Positions 56,558 to 63,687 of a stretch of DNA of 64,000 nucleotides are shown here, in pieces. Under the pieces are notes generated by a model, which saw only the letters and a list, made by a program, of their open reading frames with translations, made no database searches and was not told the origin of the DNA. Source of the stretch: Rubrivivax sp. (GTDB lineage: Bacteria; Pseudomonadota; Gammaproteobacteria; Burkholderiales; Burkholderiaceae_C); assembly GCA_016719535.1 (NCBI GenBank), contig JADJYX010000047.1:62001-126000 (forward strand). Direction: 5' to 3'. The translations under genes were made by a program, and so were the position numbers. Each line of letters starts with the position of its first letter. Positions within the stretch are counted from its first letter, which is position 1.

Positions 56558-57019
56558 ATGGAGAAAGCGCTCCCCGCCATCCCCGCCAAACGCTACTTCA
56601 CCATCGGTGAGGTGAGCGAGCTGTGCGGCGTCAAGCCGTATGTGCTGCGTTACTGGGAGCAGGAGTTCACGCAGCTCAAGCCGATGAAGCGGCGCGGCAA
56701 CCGCCGCTACTACCAGCACCACGAGGTGCTGCTGGTGCGCCGCATCCGCGAGTTGCTGTACGACCAGGGCTTCACCATCAGCGGTGCGCGCAACCGCTTG
56801 TCCGACGGACCTGCGGTGGCGGACCAGGCCGTGGCTCCATCCGTTGCCGCGCCGACGCACGCCATTGCCGCCGTCAAGACCGGCAACGTGGCGGTGGCGA
56901 CCGTGCCGATCGTCAATGAAGCTGCGGTCCAGACCCCGGCCACCGCCGACGTGCAGGACATCGATCGTCATCGTCTGCGCGTCGAGCTGTTGTCGATCCG
57001 CGACCTGCTGACGGTCTGA
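56558..57019 (+). CDS. MerR-family transcriptional regulator linked to ihfA
   Basis: 153 residues. N-terminal MerR winged-helix (KRYFTIGEVSELCGVKPYVLRYWEQEFTQLKPMKRRGNRRYYQHHEVLLVRRIRELLYDQGFTISGARNRL), then an Ala/Val/Thr-rich linker and a short C-terminal helix. No metal- or drug-binding cysteines, so it is a diverged member of the group that lies next to ihfA in betaproteobacteria. Regulon unknown. ATG 56558 is the first one before the conserved helix; no SD is seen. Confidence 0.88.
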   Translation: MEKALPAIPAKRYFTIGEVSELCGVKPYVLRYWEQEFTQLKPMKRRGNRRYYQHHEVLLVRRIRELLYDQGFTISGARNRLSDGPAVADQAVAPSVAAPTHAIAAVKTGNVAVATVPIVNEAAVQTPATADVQDIDRHRLRVELLSIRDLLTV

Positions 57020-57036
57020 ACGGCGGTCTCCCGGGG

Positions 57037-57042
57037 TATACT
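57037..57042 (+). promoter_or_regulatory. -10 box of tRNA-Pro
   Basis: TATACT lies 12 bp before the tRNA 5' end, a good spacing for a short precursor. It begins 18 bp after the merR stop. No clear -35 is seen. Confidence 0.5.
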
Positions 57043-57053
57043 GCGAGCTTCGT

Positions 57054-57130
57054 CGGGGTGTAGCGCAGCCTGGTAGCGCACTTGCATGGGGTGCAAGGGG
57101 TCGCGAGTTCGAATCCCGCCACCCCGACCA
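57054..57130 (+). tRNA. tRNA-Pro (anticodon GGG)
   Basis: 77 nt with encoded CCA. Acceptor stem CGGGGTG/CACCCCG, anticodon stem CTTGC/GCAAG around loop ATGGGGT (anticodon GGG, reading CCC/CCU), and the T-loop GTTCGAATC. All four stems form well. A degraded integrase is found 1.3 kb downstream, suggesting past use as an integration target. Confidence 0.95.
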
Positions 57131-57141
57131 ATAGAATCAAC

Positions 57142-57178
57142 GGGTTAGCTCTCACAAGGGGCTGACCCATTTTGATTT
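57142..57178 (+). terminator. Terminator of tRNA-Pro
   Basis: Eight-pair stem GGGTTAGC/GCTGACCC (one G-U pair, 57142-57149/57161-57168) followed by ATTTTGATTT. Located 11 bp after the tRNA 3' end. Confidence 0.7.
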
Positions 57179-57391
57179 CCGGGCCTCACGTTCGGAAACA
57201 CGTTCGGAAAGCGGGAAGGGTGCCGGCAGCGCCTCGAAAATGCCCCGATAAGGTGCCCGCCGCCCGTGCTGCGGCAGTGCCTCATGCCGGGCCATGGCGA
57301 GCCCGGGAAGGGCGGCCGGTCGCGGTGTCGGTGCAACTGGGCGCCGTAGGGTCGGCGGCCGGTCCTACGGTCAGGCAACCCTGCAAATCAC
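57179..57391. other. Gap between tRNA-Pro and the toxin gene, no gene recognised
   Basis: About 210 bp. I see no conserved protein, RNA or clear att-site direct repeat here. A frame continuous with the toxin reading frame exists but its residues look random (rich in Ala, Arg and Pro). It probably is part of the decayed integrative remnant. Confidence 0.5.
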
Positions 57392-57420
57392 TTGAAGCCC
57401 GTAACGCTACGATATACACT
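57392..57420 (+). promoter_or_regulatory. Promoter of the higBA pair
   Basis: TTGAAG (57392-57397), 17 bp, TACACT (57415-57420). The toxin GTG at 57427 is only 6 bp further, so the mRNA may start at or next to the start codon (leaderless). Confidence 0.5.
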
Positions 57421-57426
57421 CTTAAC

Positions 57427-57705
57427 GTGATTCGAACGTTCGCGCACAAGGGGCTTGAAGGTCTGTTCAGGACCGGAAGCAAAGCCGGCATTCAGCCTGC
57501 CCACGCGACGAAGCTCCGACGCCTGCTGGCTCAATTGGACCAAGCGGATTCGCCGCAGGACATGAATCTGCCGGGATGGCGGCTGCATCCGCTGTCCGGC
57601 GATCTTGCCGAGCACTGGTCGGTGTGGGTGAACGGAAACTGGCGGTTGACTTTTCGTTTTGAGAGTGGCGACGCGATCCTGGTCGACTACCGCGACGATC
57701 ACTGA
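57427..57705 (+). CDS. higB: HigB/GraT-type mRNA-interferase toxin
   Basis: 92 residues, RelE superfamily. IRTFAHKGLEGLFRTGSKAGIQPAHATKLRRLLAQLDQADSPQDMNLPGWRLHPLSGDLAEHWSVWVNGNWRLTFRFESGDAILVDYRDDH matches the HigB-1/GraT layout, ending in the typical YRDDH tail. Such toxins cleave ribosome-bound mRNA. GTG 57427 is the best start. It is 11 bp from the antitoxin. Confidence 0.9.
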   Translation: MIRTFAHKGLEGLFRTGSKAGIQPAHATKLRRLLAQLDQADSPQDMNLPGWRLHPLSGDLAEHWSVWVNGNWRLTFRFESGDAILVDYRDDH

Positions 57706-57716
57706 CTGGAGTACCG

Positions 57717-58058
57717 ATGATGACCCGCATGCATAACCCACCTCATCCTGGCGAGACCCTGCGCGAAGACGTGCTGCCCGCGCTGGGCCTGACGGTGACC
57801 GACGCTGCGGCAGCGCTCGGCGTGACGCGCGCGGCGCTGTCCCGCGTGCTCAACGGCAGGGCCGCAGTGTCCCCGGAGATGGCGCTGCGCTTGGAGCGCT
57901 GGCTCGGGGTGGCGCACGGTGGGCGCGCCGAAGTGTGGTTGCGCATGCAGACCGCGTTCGATCTGGCTGTCGCAGAAAAGTCTGCGAGGCCGATGCTCAA
58001 GAAGATCAAGCCAGCACGGCCTGCCGTTGGTGACGACTCGTTCGCGCTGGCTGCATAG
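57717..58058 (+). CDS. higA: HigA-type antitoxin (XRE family)
   Basis: 113 residues. The HigA start MHNPPHPGETLREDVLPALGLTVTDAAAALGVTRAALSRVLNGRAAVSPEMALRLERWLG is diagnostic, with an HTH_3 domain and a C-terminal Lys-rich tail. It neutralises HigB and represses the operon. Start could be 57717, 57720 or 57729. Toxin-first order is the rule for hig loci. Confidence 0.92.
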   Translation: MMTRMHNPPHPGETLREDVLPALGLTVTDAAAALGVTRAALSRVLNGRAAVSPEMALRLERWLGVAHGGRAEVWLRMQTAFDLAVAEKSARPMLKKIKPARPAVGDDSFALAA

Positions 58059-58299
58059 CGCCATCTAAGGTACCGGTGGTGCCACCTGTCGCGGGTCTCG
58101 TGGTCCATTTGAAACGACAAGGCGCGGCGGTGACACGGGCACGAAGCGTGATGCGACCTTCGCGGCCGCGCGCTGGGTCTGGTCTTTCTTGCCCCCCTCG
58201 CCGAGCCGCTGGTGAACGTAAGGCAGCGCCGCAACGGCGGCGCGCAGTTGCGCGGCGGTGCAAGCCAAATCTCCAGCCCAAACCGCGCGCAAGAAATCA
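58059..58299. other. Non-coding remnant between higA and the integrase fragment
   Basis: About 240 bp after the antitoxin. It probably contains decayed codons of the integrase C-terminus (minus strand), but no frame is convincing. I found no att-like copy of the tRNA 3' end. Confidence 0.4.
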
Positions 58300-58967
58300 A
58301 GCCGAAGGCCTCGGCCTGGGCGGCGCTGCGACGATCGCGTGATGTCGGTGCGTCGTACGCGACTTTCGATCTTGTGATCGAGGCAGTGCGGCGATGCAAG
58401 TCGACGAGGCCGAGCTTGACGCCGCTGACATCTGCGGTGAGCTGCAGCTTCGAAGCGTCGTGCCCGGTGGCAGACCAGACCGCACCGATCAGTTCTCCGA
58501 CGCGTGCACCGGTGCTCAAGATGATCCACGCCGAGTCCCATCAGCAAGCACGGGCGGATGCAACTCGGTCGTGGCCCATCGTTCGAACAGGGTGCGGACG
58601 GTGACACGTTCCGCTCAGCCGCCAACCGCTCCTGCGCTTCGGCTTCCTCGCGCAACCGAATCTGCCTTCGACGCTCGGCGCGTGGGTCAACTCCGGCAGA
58701 ACGTGTCGACCACAGCCGTCGGGCCACGGTGCGCGCGTCGGCGAGGCCCTTGTGTGGGTAGCTGCCATGCGGAACGTCAGGGAACAACCGATGCCATTGA
58801 TCGGCGCCGGTCGCCGGATCGGTGAGTCGCAAGGTCCAGTGCAATTCGGCGCTGTGCTTGCGAAGGTACGGGCCGCCACCATCGTGAAGCGACGCTGGCG
58901 CTGACGCGTCGTCGGCGTACCGCTTGACGGCAAGCGCGGTGAGTGGCTTGCCCTCGACTGGCCGCAT
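58300..58967 (-). pseudogene. Degraded tyrosine recombinase (P4-type integrase)
   Basis: From ATG 58967 the N-terminal DUF4102-like part is intact (KPLTALAVKRYADDASAPASLHDGGGPYLRKHSAELHWTLRLTDPATGADQWHRLF, then LADARTVARRLWSTRSAGVDPRAERRRQ). Near 58606 the frame shifts (RVTVRTLFERWATTELHPPVLADGTR). The core-binding domain is then missing. The catalytic start WIILSTGARVGELIGAVW resumes near 58530 and jumps to a C-terminal piece KIESRVRRTDI. The catalytic His and Tyr context is broken. It is the relic of an island inserted near tRNA-Pro. Confidence 0.8.
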
Positions 58968-58996
58968 GAATGTGCGGCCGCCGTGAAGGTCCCTGC

Positions 58997-59989
58997 TCAG
59001 TCGAGCTTCAGTCCCAGTTCGACGGCCTTCTTGGGCAGCACGGCCAGTTCGCGCTGGATCACCTCGTTGAACGCCTCGATGGTGTTGCCGCTGGTCGGCG
59101 ATACGCCGCCCAGCTCGGCCAGGCGGCGCCGGAACTCGGGCTCGGCGACGATCTGCGCCACCTTCTGGTTCAGCATCTGCACGACGGCCGGCGGTGTCCT
59201 GGCCGGCGCCACGAGCCCGAACCACATGTCGAAGTCGACGCCGCCGCGCAGACCCTGTTCGGTCAGCGTCGGCAGATCGGGCCACAGCTCGGATCGCGTG
59301 GCGCGCAGCTGGCCCAGCGCCTTGAGCTTGCCGGCCTGGATCTGTGCCCGCGCGTCGGCCGTGCCCAGCAGGCCCCAGCGCACTTCGCCCGTCAGCAGCG
59401 CCTGCACCAGCGGTGCGCCGCCCTTGTAGGGCACATGGGTGTAGGTACTGTCGGCGGCCGCATTCACCAGCTCGGACGCCACGTGCGAGATACCGCCGGC
59501 GCCGGTCGATCCGTAGGGCAGGCCGCCCTTGCCGGCCGCCTTGCCGGCGGTGACCAGATCCTGCACCGTCTTCCACGGCGAATCCAGCGGCACCACCAGC
59601 ACCAGCGGCGCCAGCATCACGCGCGCCACCGGCGCCACGTCGGCCGCCGTGAAGCCGGCCTTGCTGTAGGTGGTGGGGTTGATCGACAGCATGCCGGTCA
59701 GGCTCATCGCCAGCGTATGACCGTCGGCGGGGCTTTGCAGCAAGGCCACCATGCCCAGGTTGCCGCTGGCACCGGGGCGGTTTTCGACGATCACGTTCTG
59801 CTTGAGTTCTTCCTGCAGGCGCTGGGCAACCAGGCGCGCCGAGACGTCGGTCGCGCCACCGGCCGGATAGGGCACGATGATGCGCATCGGCTTGTTCGGA
59901 AAGGCGGCGGTCTGCGCCAGCGCCGGCGCGGCGGCGATCATCGCCGAGCCGATCAGGGCGGCACCGGCAAGGCGGCGGGTGATGGACAT
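58997..59989 (-). CDS. Bug/TctC-family tripartite tricarboxylate transporter substrate-binding protein
   Basis: 330 residues. Signal peptide (LAGAALIGSAMIAAAPALAQ) followed by the Bug fold: FPNKPMRIIVPYPAGGATDVSARLVAQRLQEEL, VIVENRPGASGNLGMVALLQSPADGHTL, and SHVASELVNAAADSTYTHVPYKGGAPLVQALLTGEV. These proteins bind carboxylates in the periplasm for TctAB or act as sensors. No tctA/tctB gene is in the window. ATG 59989 has GGAGAG upstream. Probably brings the substrate of the adjacent enzymes. Confidence 0.92.
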   Translation of the reverse strand: MSITRRLAGAALIGSAMIAAAPALAQTAAFPNKPMRIIVPYPAGGATDVSARLVAQRLQEELKQNVIVENRPGASGNLGMVALLQSPADGHTLAMSLTGMLSINPTTYSKAGFTAADVAPVARVMLAPLVLVVPLDSPWKTVQDLVTAGKAAGKGGLPYGSTGAGGISHVASELVNAAADSTYTHVPYKGGAPLVQALLTGEVRWGLLGTADARAQIQAGKLKALGQLRATRSELWPDLPTLTEQGLRGGVDFDMWFGLVAPARTPPAVVQMLNQKVAQIVAEPEFRRRLAELGGVSPTSGNTIEAFNEVIQRELAVLPKKAVELGLKLD

Positions 59990-60039
59990 GGAGGCTCTCC
60001 TCATGCTGTGGGGCTTGGTGTGTGTCGGCGGAGGGTGGA

Positions 60040-60921
60040 TCAGCGCGTGCCGCCGAGTTCGAAGTGCGCCTGGCGCTCTTCCAGCTCGTGCCAGCCGATC
60101 AGCTGCTTGAAATCCGCCATCGTCGTGCGCGGGCAGGGCAGTTCGCCCATCGGCTCGCCGCGCCGCTCGGCCAGCGCCGCCAGATTGGCCCGCAGCGCAT
60201 GCACGATGCTGAACAGGCCGACGATGGGGTAGGTGGCCATGCCCGCCACCGATTCGATCTGCTGCCGGTTCAGCGCCGCCATCCAGGTGCCCTCCATCAG
60301 CTGCAGCGACAAGGGGCGGCCGCAGGTCTCGCGCAGCCGCACCAGATCGGCATGGCTTGCGAAGGTGCGCGAGATGGGCTGGATCAGGTCGGCGCCGGCC
60401 TCGGCATAACGCGCCGCGCGGTCCAGCGCCTCGCCGGGGTCCATCACGTCGGTGCGCGCGACGATCAGCAGGTCGGGATCCCGCCGGGCGTCCACTGCGG
60501 CGTGGATCTTGGCCACCGCCTCGGCCATCGGCAAGGTGACAGAGGCCGTGGCGGCCGCGGGGCAGCGCTTGGGGCTGACCTGGTCCTCGATGGACAGCGC
60601 GGCCACGCCGGCCTTCTCGAAGGCGCGCACCGTGCGCTGCGTGTTGAGCACGTTGCCATAGCCGGTATCGGCATCGGCAAAGATCGGTTTGCCGACGACA
60701 TTGGCGATGTGGTCGACCACGCCGAGGTTTTCGCTCAGCGTATACAGCTCCATGTCGGGCTGGCCGAGCAGCGCGGCCGAGATGCCGAAGCCGGTGGTGA
60801 AGACGCCGTCGAAGCCCGACTGGTCGACCAGCCGCGCCGACAGGGCATCCTGGGCGCCGGCAAACCAGACGGTCGAGCCGCTGGCCAGGCGCTGCTTCAG
60901 CCATTGACGCGCTGGGCTCAT
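60040..60921 (-). CDS. Isocitrate lyase / PEP mutase family enzyme (candidate 2-methylmalate- or 2,3-dimethylmalate-type lyase)
   Basis: 293 residues. TIM-barrel with metal ligands D83 and D85 (FADADTGYGN), E112-D113 (IEDQVSPKRC) and the lyase cysteine C120 in KRC. In most lyases this cysteine is followed by GH; here it is followed by P, so the loop is unusual. The family includes oxaloacetate decarboxylases, methylisocitrate lyase and 2,3-dimethylmalate lyase. Its coupling to a hydro-lyase pair suggests cleavage of a hydroxy-diacid. The ATG overlaps the hydro-lyase small subunit stop. Confidence 0.88.
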   Translation of the reverse strand: MSPARQWLKQRLASGSTVWFAGAQDALSARLVDQSGFDGVFTTGFGISAALLGQPDMELYTLSENLGVVDHIANVVGKPIFADADTGYGNVLNTQRTVRAFEKAGVAALSIEDQVSPKRCPAAATASVTLPMAEAVAKIHAAVDARRDPDLLIVARTDVMDPGEALDRAARYAEAGADLIQPISRTFASHADLVRLRETCGRPLSLQLMEGTWMAALNRQQIESVAGMATYPIVGLFSIVHALRANLAALAERRGEPMGELPCPRTTMADFKQLIGWHELEERQAHFELGGTR

Positions 60922-61445
60922 GAGGACACTCCTTCGCGGCGCCCCAGGCGCTGCTTGAGGTAGGGGATCAGGCCGCCGGCTTCCAGCGTCTGGCGCTCGG
61001 CAGCGGTCAGGGGTTGCAGCGGCAGGCTGCTGCCGCGGCCGAGGTGGCGCACGCAGCCGGCCGCCCAGTCGACCTCGATCTGATCCCCGCGCTGCACCGC
61101 GGCCAGGATGCCGGGGCAGGTGACGAGCGGAAAACCCATGCTGATCTCGCCGCGGAAGAAGCCCGGCGAGAAGGATTCGGCCACCACACCGGCAATGCCC
61201 AGGTGGCGCATCGCGCGCATGGCCGGGTAATGCGGGTGGCCGTAGCCGAAATTGCGCCCGCCCACCAGCAGGTCACCAGGCTGCACGGTGGCGGCAAAGC
61301 CCGGCTCGCGGTCGGCCATCGCCAGCGCGGCAAGTTCCTTCACATCGGTGATCTTGATGTTGCGCACGCCGATGATGAGGTCGATGTCGTAGTCGTCCTC
61401 GTCGAAGACCCAGGCCACGCGCCCGCGCAGGTTGGGCAGGCTCAT
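60918..61445 (-). CDS. Aconitase/LeuD-type hydro-lyase small subunit (altered active site)
   Basis: 175 residues, swivel domain of the aconitase superfamily: DIDLIIGVRNIKITD, then GGRNFGYGHPHYPAMRAMRHLGIAGVVAESFSPGFFRGEISMGFPLVTCPGI. In LeuD and aconitase the corresponding motif is GxNFGxGSSREHA, whose Ser/Arg serve in catalysis; here it is GYGHPHYPAM. It pairs with the large subunit (ATGA overlap). The substrate is probably not isopropylmalate. Confidence 0.88.
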   Translation of the reverse strand: MSLPNLRGRVAWVFDEDDYDIDLIIGVRNIKITDVKELAALAMADREPGFAATVQPGDLLVGGRNFGYGHPHYPAMRAMRHLGIAGVVAESFSPGFFRGEISMGFPLVTCPGILAAVQRGDQIEVDWAAGCVRHLGRGSSLPLQPLTAAERQTLEAGGLIPYLKQRLGRREGVSS

Positions 61446-62707
61446 GGTGTGGCCTCCGCGCCGGCGAGATAAGGCCGTGGATCGGCGATGCGGCCTTCGA
61501 TGGCCGATGCCGCCACGACGGCGGCGTTGCAGATGTAGATCTCGCTGTCCACGCTGCCCATGCGGCCGGGGGTGTTCAGCGTGCCGGTGGAGACGGCGCG
61601 CTGCCCATCGGCCATGGTGGCGATGCGGCCGTAGCAGTAGTCGCAGGTGGGTGAGCTGATGAAGGCACCGGCTTCGACCAGGCACTCGATCAACCCCTCG
61701 CGCGCCGCCTGCGCCATGATGGCCTGCGAGGTGGGCACCACGTGCAGCTGGAAGCCCGGCAAGACCCGCCGCCCGCGCAGCACCGCGGCCGCGGCCCGCA
61801 GATCCTCGAGCCGGCCGCTGGCGCAGGAGCCGAGATAGCCCGCGTGGACTTCCACGCCCAGGTGGTCGCGCAGGTCGCGGGTATTCGCCGGGCTGGGCGG
61901 CACGACGACGATGGGCTGCAGATCGGCGACGTCCACCGTCACCACGCGCTCGTAGACGGCGTCCGCGTCGGGGTAGACCGGGGGCAGATCCAGCTTCGCG
62001 CGCCCGCGCACATAGTCCAGCGTGCGCGCATCGGGGGCGATCAGCATCGTATTGGCGCCCAGGAACATCGCCTGGCCGCAGATCGTCTGCCGGCCTTCGA
62101 TGCTCATCGCCTCGATCACCGGCCCGGCCAGCTCCACCGCCTTGAAGGCGCACGACGACGGGCCCATCACGCGCACCAGGTGGTGGAACACATCGCGCGC
62201 CATCACGCCCGGCTGCAGGGTGCCGGTGATGACGATCTTCACCGTCGGCGGCACCGTCATCGCCAGTGTCGGCGAGACATAGGCTTCGAGCACGCCCTTG
62301 CGCGCACCGAAGGCGTAGGTGCCGAAGGCGCCGAGCTGGCTGACATGGCCGTCGAAGTGCACGACGAAGGCGCCCGGCGTGGCATAGCCGAGCTCGGCCG
62401 ACACCTGGTGCCCGATGCCCTTGCGCTCGTGCACCGGCACGCCTTGCGCCGCGCCCCAGCTGCGCGTGACGCGATGCAGCTCCTCTTCCTTCGGCGTGGC
62501 CGCCGGCACCATGTGGTCGATGAAGAGCACGAACCGCTCGGGCCGGTCCACCTTCTCGACGCCGAATTCCTCGCGCGCCTCGCGGAAGAAGACATCGGTG
62601 TAGCCGGGGAAGTCGTAGCTGATGACGAAGTCGGGGCGCGCCTCGATCTCGTCACCGGGCCGCACGAAGGCCCTGCCGCTGGCGCGGGCGAGGATCTTCT
62701 CGGTCAT
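61442..62707 (-). CDS. Aconitase/LeuC-type hydro-lyase large subunit
   Basis: 421 residues from ATG 62707 (MTEKILARASG). Fe-S cysteines are present: GSCASGRLEDL for the first, and SSPTCDYCYGRIA for the CxxC pair. The AGHVSQLGAFGTYAFG-like and HMVPAATPKEEELHRV stretches match the LeuC/HacA family. Upstream ATGs at 62734 and 62743 overlap an operator-like palindrome, so the later start is preferred. The canonical PGCGPCLG motif is replaced by SPTCDYCYG, another sign of a divergent substrate. Confidence 0.88.
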   Translation of the reverse strand: MTEKILARASGRAFVRPGDEIEARPDFVISYDFPGYTDVFFREAREEFGVEKVDRPERFVLFIDHMVPAATPKEEELHRVTRSWGAAQGVPVHERKGIGHQVSAELGYATPGAFVVHFDGHVSQLGAFGTYAFGARKGVLEAYVSPTLAMTVPPTVKIVITGTLQPGVMARDVFHHLVRVMGPSSCAFKAVELAGPVIEAMSIEGRQTICGQAMFLGANTMLIAPDARTLDYVRGRAKLDLPPVYPDADAVYERVVTVDVADLQPIVVVPPSPANTRDLRDHLGVEVHAGYLGSCASGRLEDLRAAAAVLRGRRVLPGFQLHVVPTSQAIMAQAAREGLIECLVEAGAFISSPTCDYCYGRIATMADGQRAVSTGTLNTPGRMGSVDSEIYICNAAVVAASAIEGRIADPRPYLAGAEATP

Positions 62708-62733
62708 CGTCTGGGGAACGTGGGACGCTATCA

Positions 62734-62750
62734 TTTCCACCATATGGCAA
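62734..62750. promoter_or_regulatory. IclR-type operator candidate 1
   Basis: TTTCCAC-CAT-ATGGCAA, an imperfect 17-bp palindrome 27 bp upstream of the hydro-lyase ATG. It shares its plan with the site at 62823-62839 and sits in the region between two divergent genes, one of which encodes an IclR protein. Confidence 0.45.
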
Positions 62751-62822
62751 TCATTGGCAAGGCAGCAGCATCGAAATTGGAAGCCAGTGAAGGCATGTGC
62801 CGTTCCTCGCAAACCCGAAGGT

Positions 62823-62839
62823 TTGCCACATGGTGGCAA
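62823..62839. promoter_or_regulatory. IclR-type operator candidate 2
   Basis: TTGCCAC-ATG-GTGGCAA, a perfect 7-bp inverted repeat with 3-bp spacer, 42 bp before the regulator ATG. It probably binds the IclR protein itself and may give autoregulation. Confidence 0.5.
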
Positions 62840-62880
62840 CCGGATGTGCAGCGCCTGGCGACGCGGCCGGGCTGCGGGGC

Positions 62881-63687
62881 ATGACCCGCAAGGTGCATGC
62901 CGCGGATTTGCCCAGCGGCACCCAGAGCATCGAACGGGTGGTCAACATGCTGCGCGTGGTGGCCTCGCGTGGCCGCAACGGCATGCGGCTGGGCGATGTC
63001 ACTGCCGCCACCGGCCTGCCCAGTTCGACCTGCTTCCGGATGCTCCAGCGACTGGAGCGCGAAGGCATGGTCGAGCGTCACCCGTTGACGCGCAAATATG
63101 CGCTGGGCCCGCTGCTCTATGAACTGGGCCTGCTGGCCCGCCCGCGGTTTTACCTGGCCGAACGCTGCGCAGACGCGCTGGCCGCGCTGGCCGAGCGCAC
63201 GCAGGACACGGTGTACCTGAGCGAGCGGCGCGGGCTCGAGGCCGTGTGTTCGGCCCGCGCCCTGGGCGACTACCCCGTCAAGGCGCTGACGCTCGATGTC
63301 GGCATCCGGCGTCCGCTGGGCGTCGGCGCCGGCGGCCTGGCCATCCTCTGCGCGCTGCCGGCGGCCGAGGCCGACGAGATCATCGAGGCCAACGCCGATC
63401 GCTTTCCCAAGCTGTCGACCCTGAGCGCCGGCCGCGTGCGCGCTGCGGTGGCCGAGGGGCGGGAACGGGGCTTTGCCTTTCTCGATGCGGCGGTCTACCC
63501 GGGCACCGCCGCCGTCGGTGTGGCGATCCCGACGCTGGCGCCGATGGCGGCAATCAGCGTGGCGGCCATCTCTTCGCGGCTGGATGAAAACCGGCGGCAA
63601 CTCGTCGCGGCAGAGCTGCAGCGCCACGCACGGCTGCTGAGCCGCGTGCTGGACACCTCGATGCCGGCTGCCGCACCCAAGGCTTGA
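62881..63687 (+). CDS. IclR-family transcriptional regulator
   Basis: 268 residues. N-terminal winged helix (SIERVVNMLRVVASRGRNGMRLGDVTAATGLPSSTCFRMLQRLEREGMVERHPLTRKYALG), then an IclR effector domain (AERTQDTVYLSERRGLEAVCSARA, GVGAGGLAILCALPAAEADEII, ERGFAFLDAAVYPGTAAVGVAIP). It is divergent from the hydro-lyase-lyase-Bug operon and likely controls it in response to the pathway acid. ATG 62881 keeps the operator upstream; earlier ATGs would cover it. Confidence 0.92.
   Translation: MTRKVHAADLPSGTQSIERVVNMLRVVASRGRNGMRLGDVTAATGLPSSTCFRMLQRLEREGMVERHPLTRKYALGPLLYELGLLARPRFYLAERCADALAALAERTQDTVYLSERRGLEAVCSARALGDYPVKALTLDVGIRRPLGVGAGGLAILCALPAAEADEIIEANADRFPKLSTLSAGRVRAAVAEGRERGFAFLDAAVYPGTAAVGVAIPTLAPMAAISVAAISSRLDENRRQLVAAELQRHARLLSRVLDTSMPAAAPKA

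Noticed and set aside
57172..57426. N-terminal extension of the higB frame up to 57172
   Set aside because: The extra residues are random-looking and the canonical HigB length begins at GTG 57427, right after the promoter.
57054..58967. att direct repeats flanking the integrase remnant
   Set aside because: I compared the tRNA 3' end with the DNA around 58970 and found no second copy.
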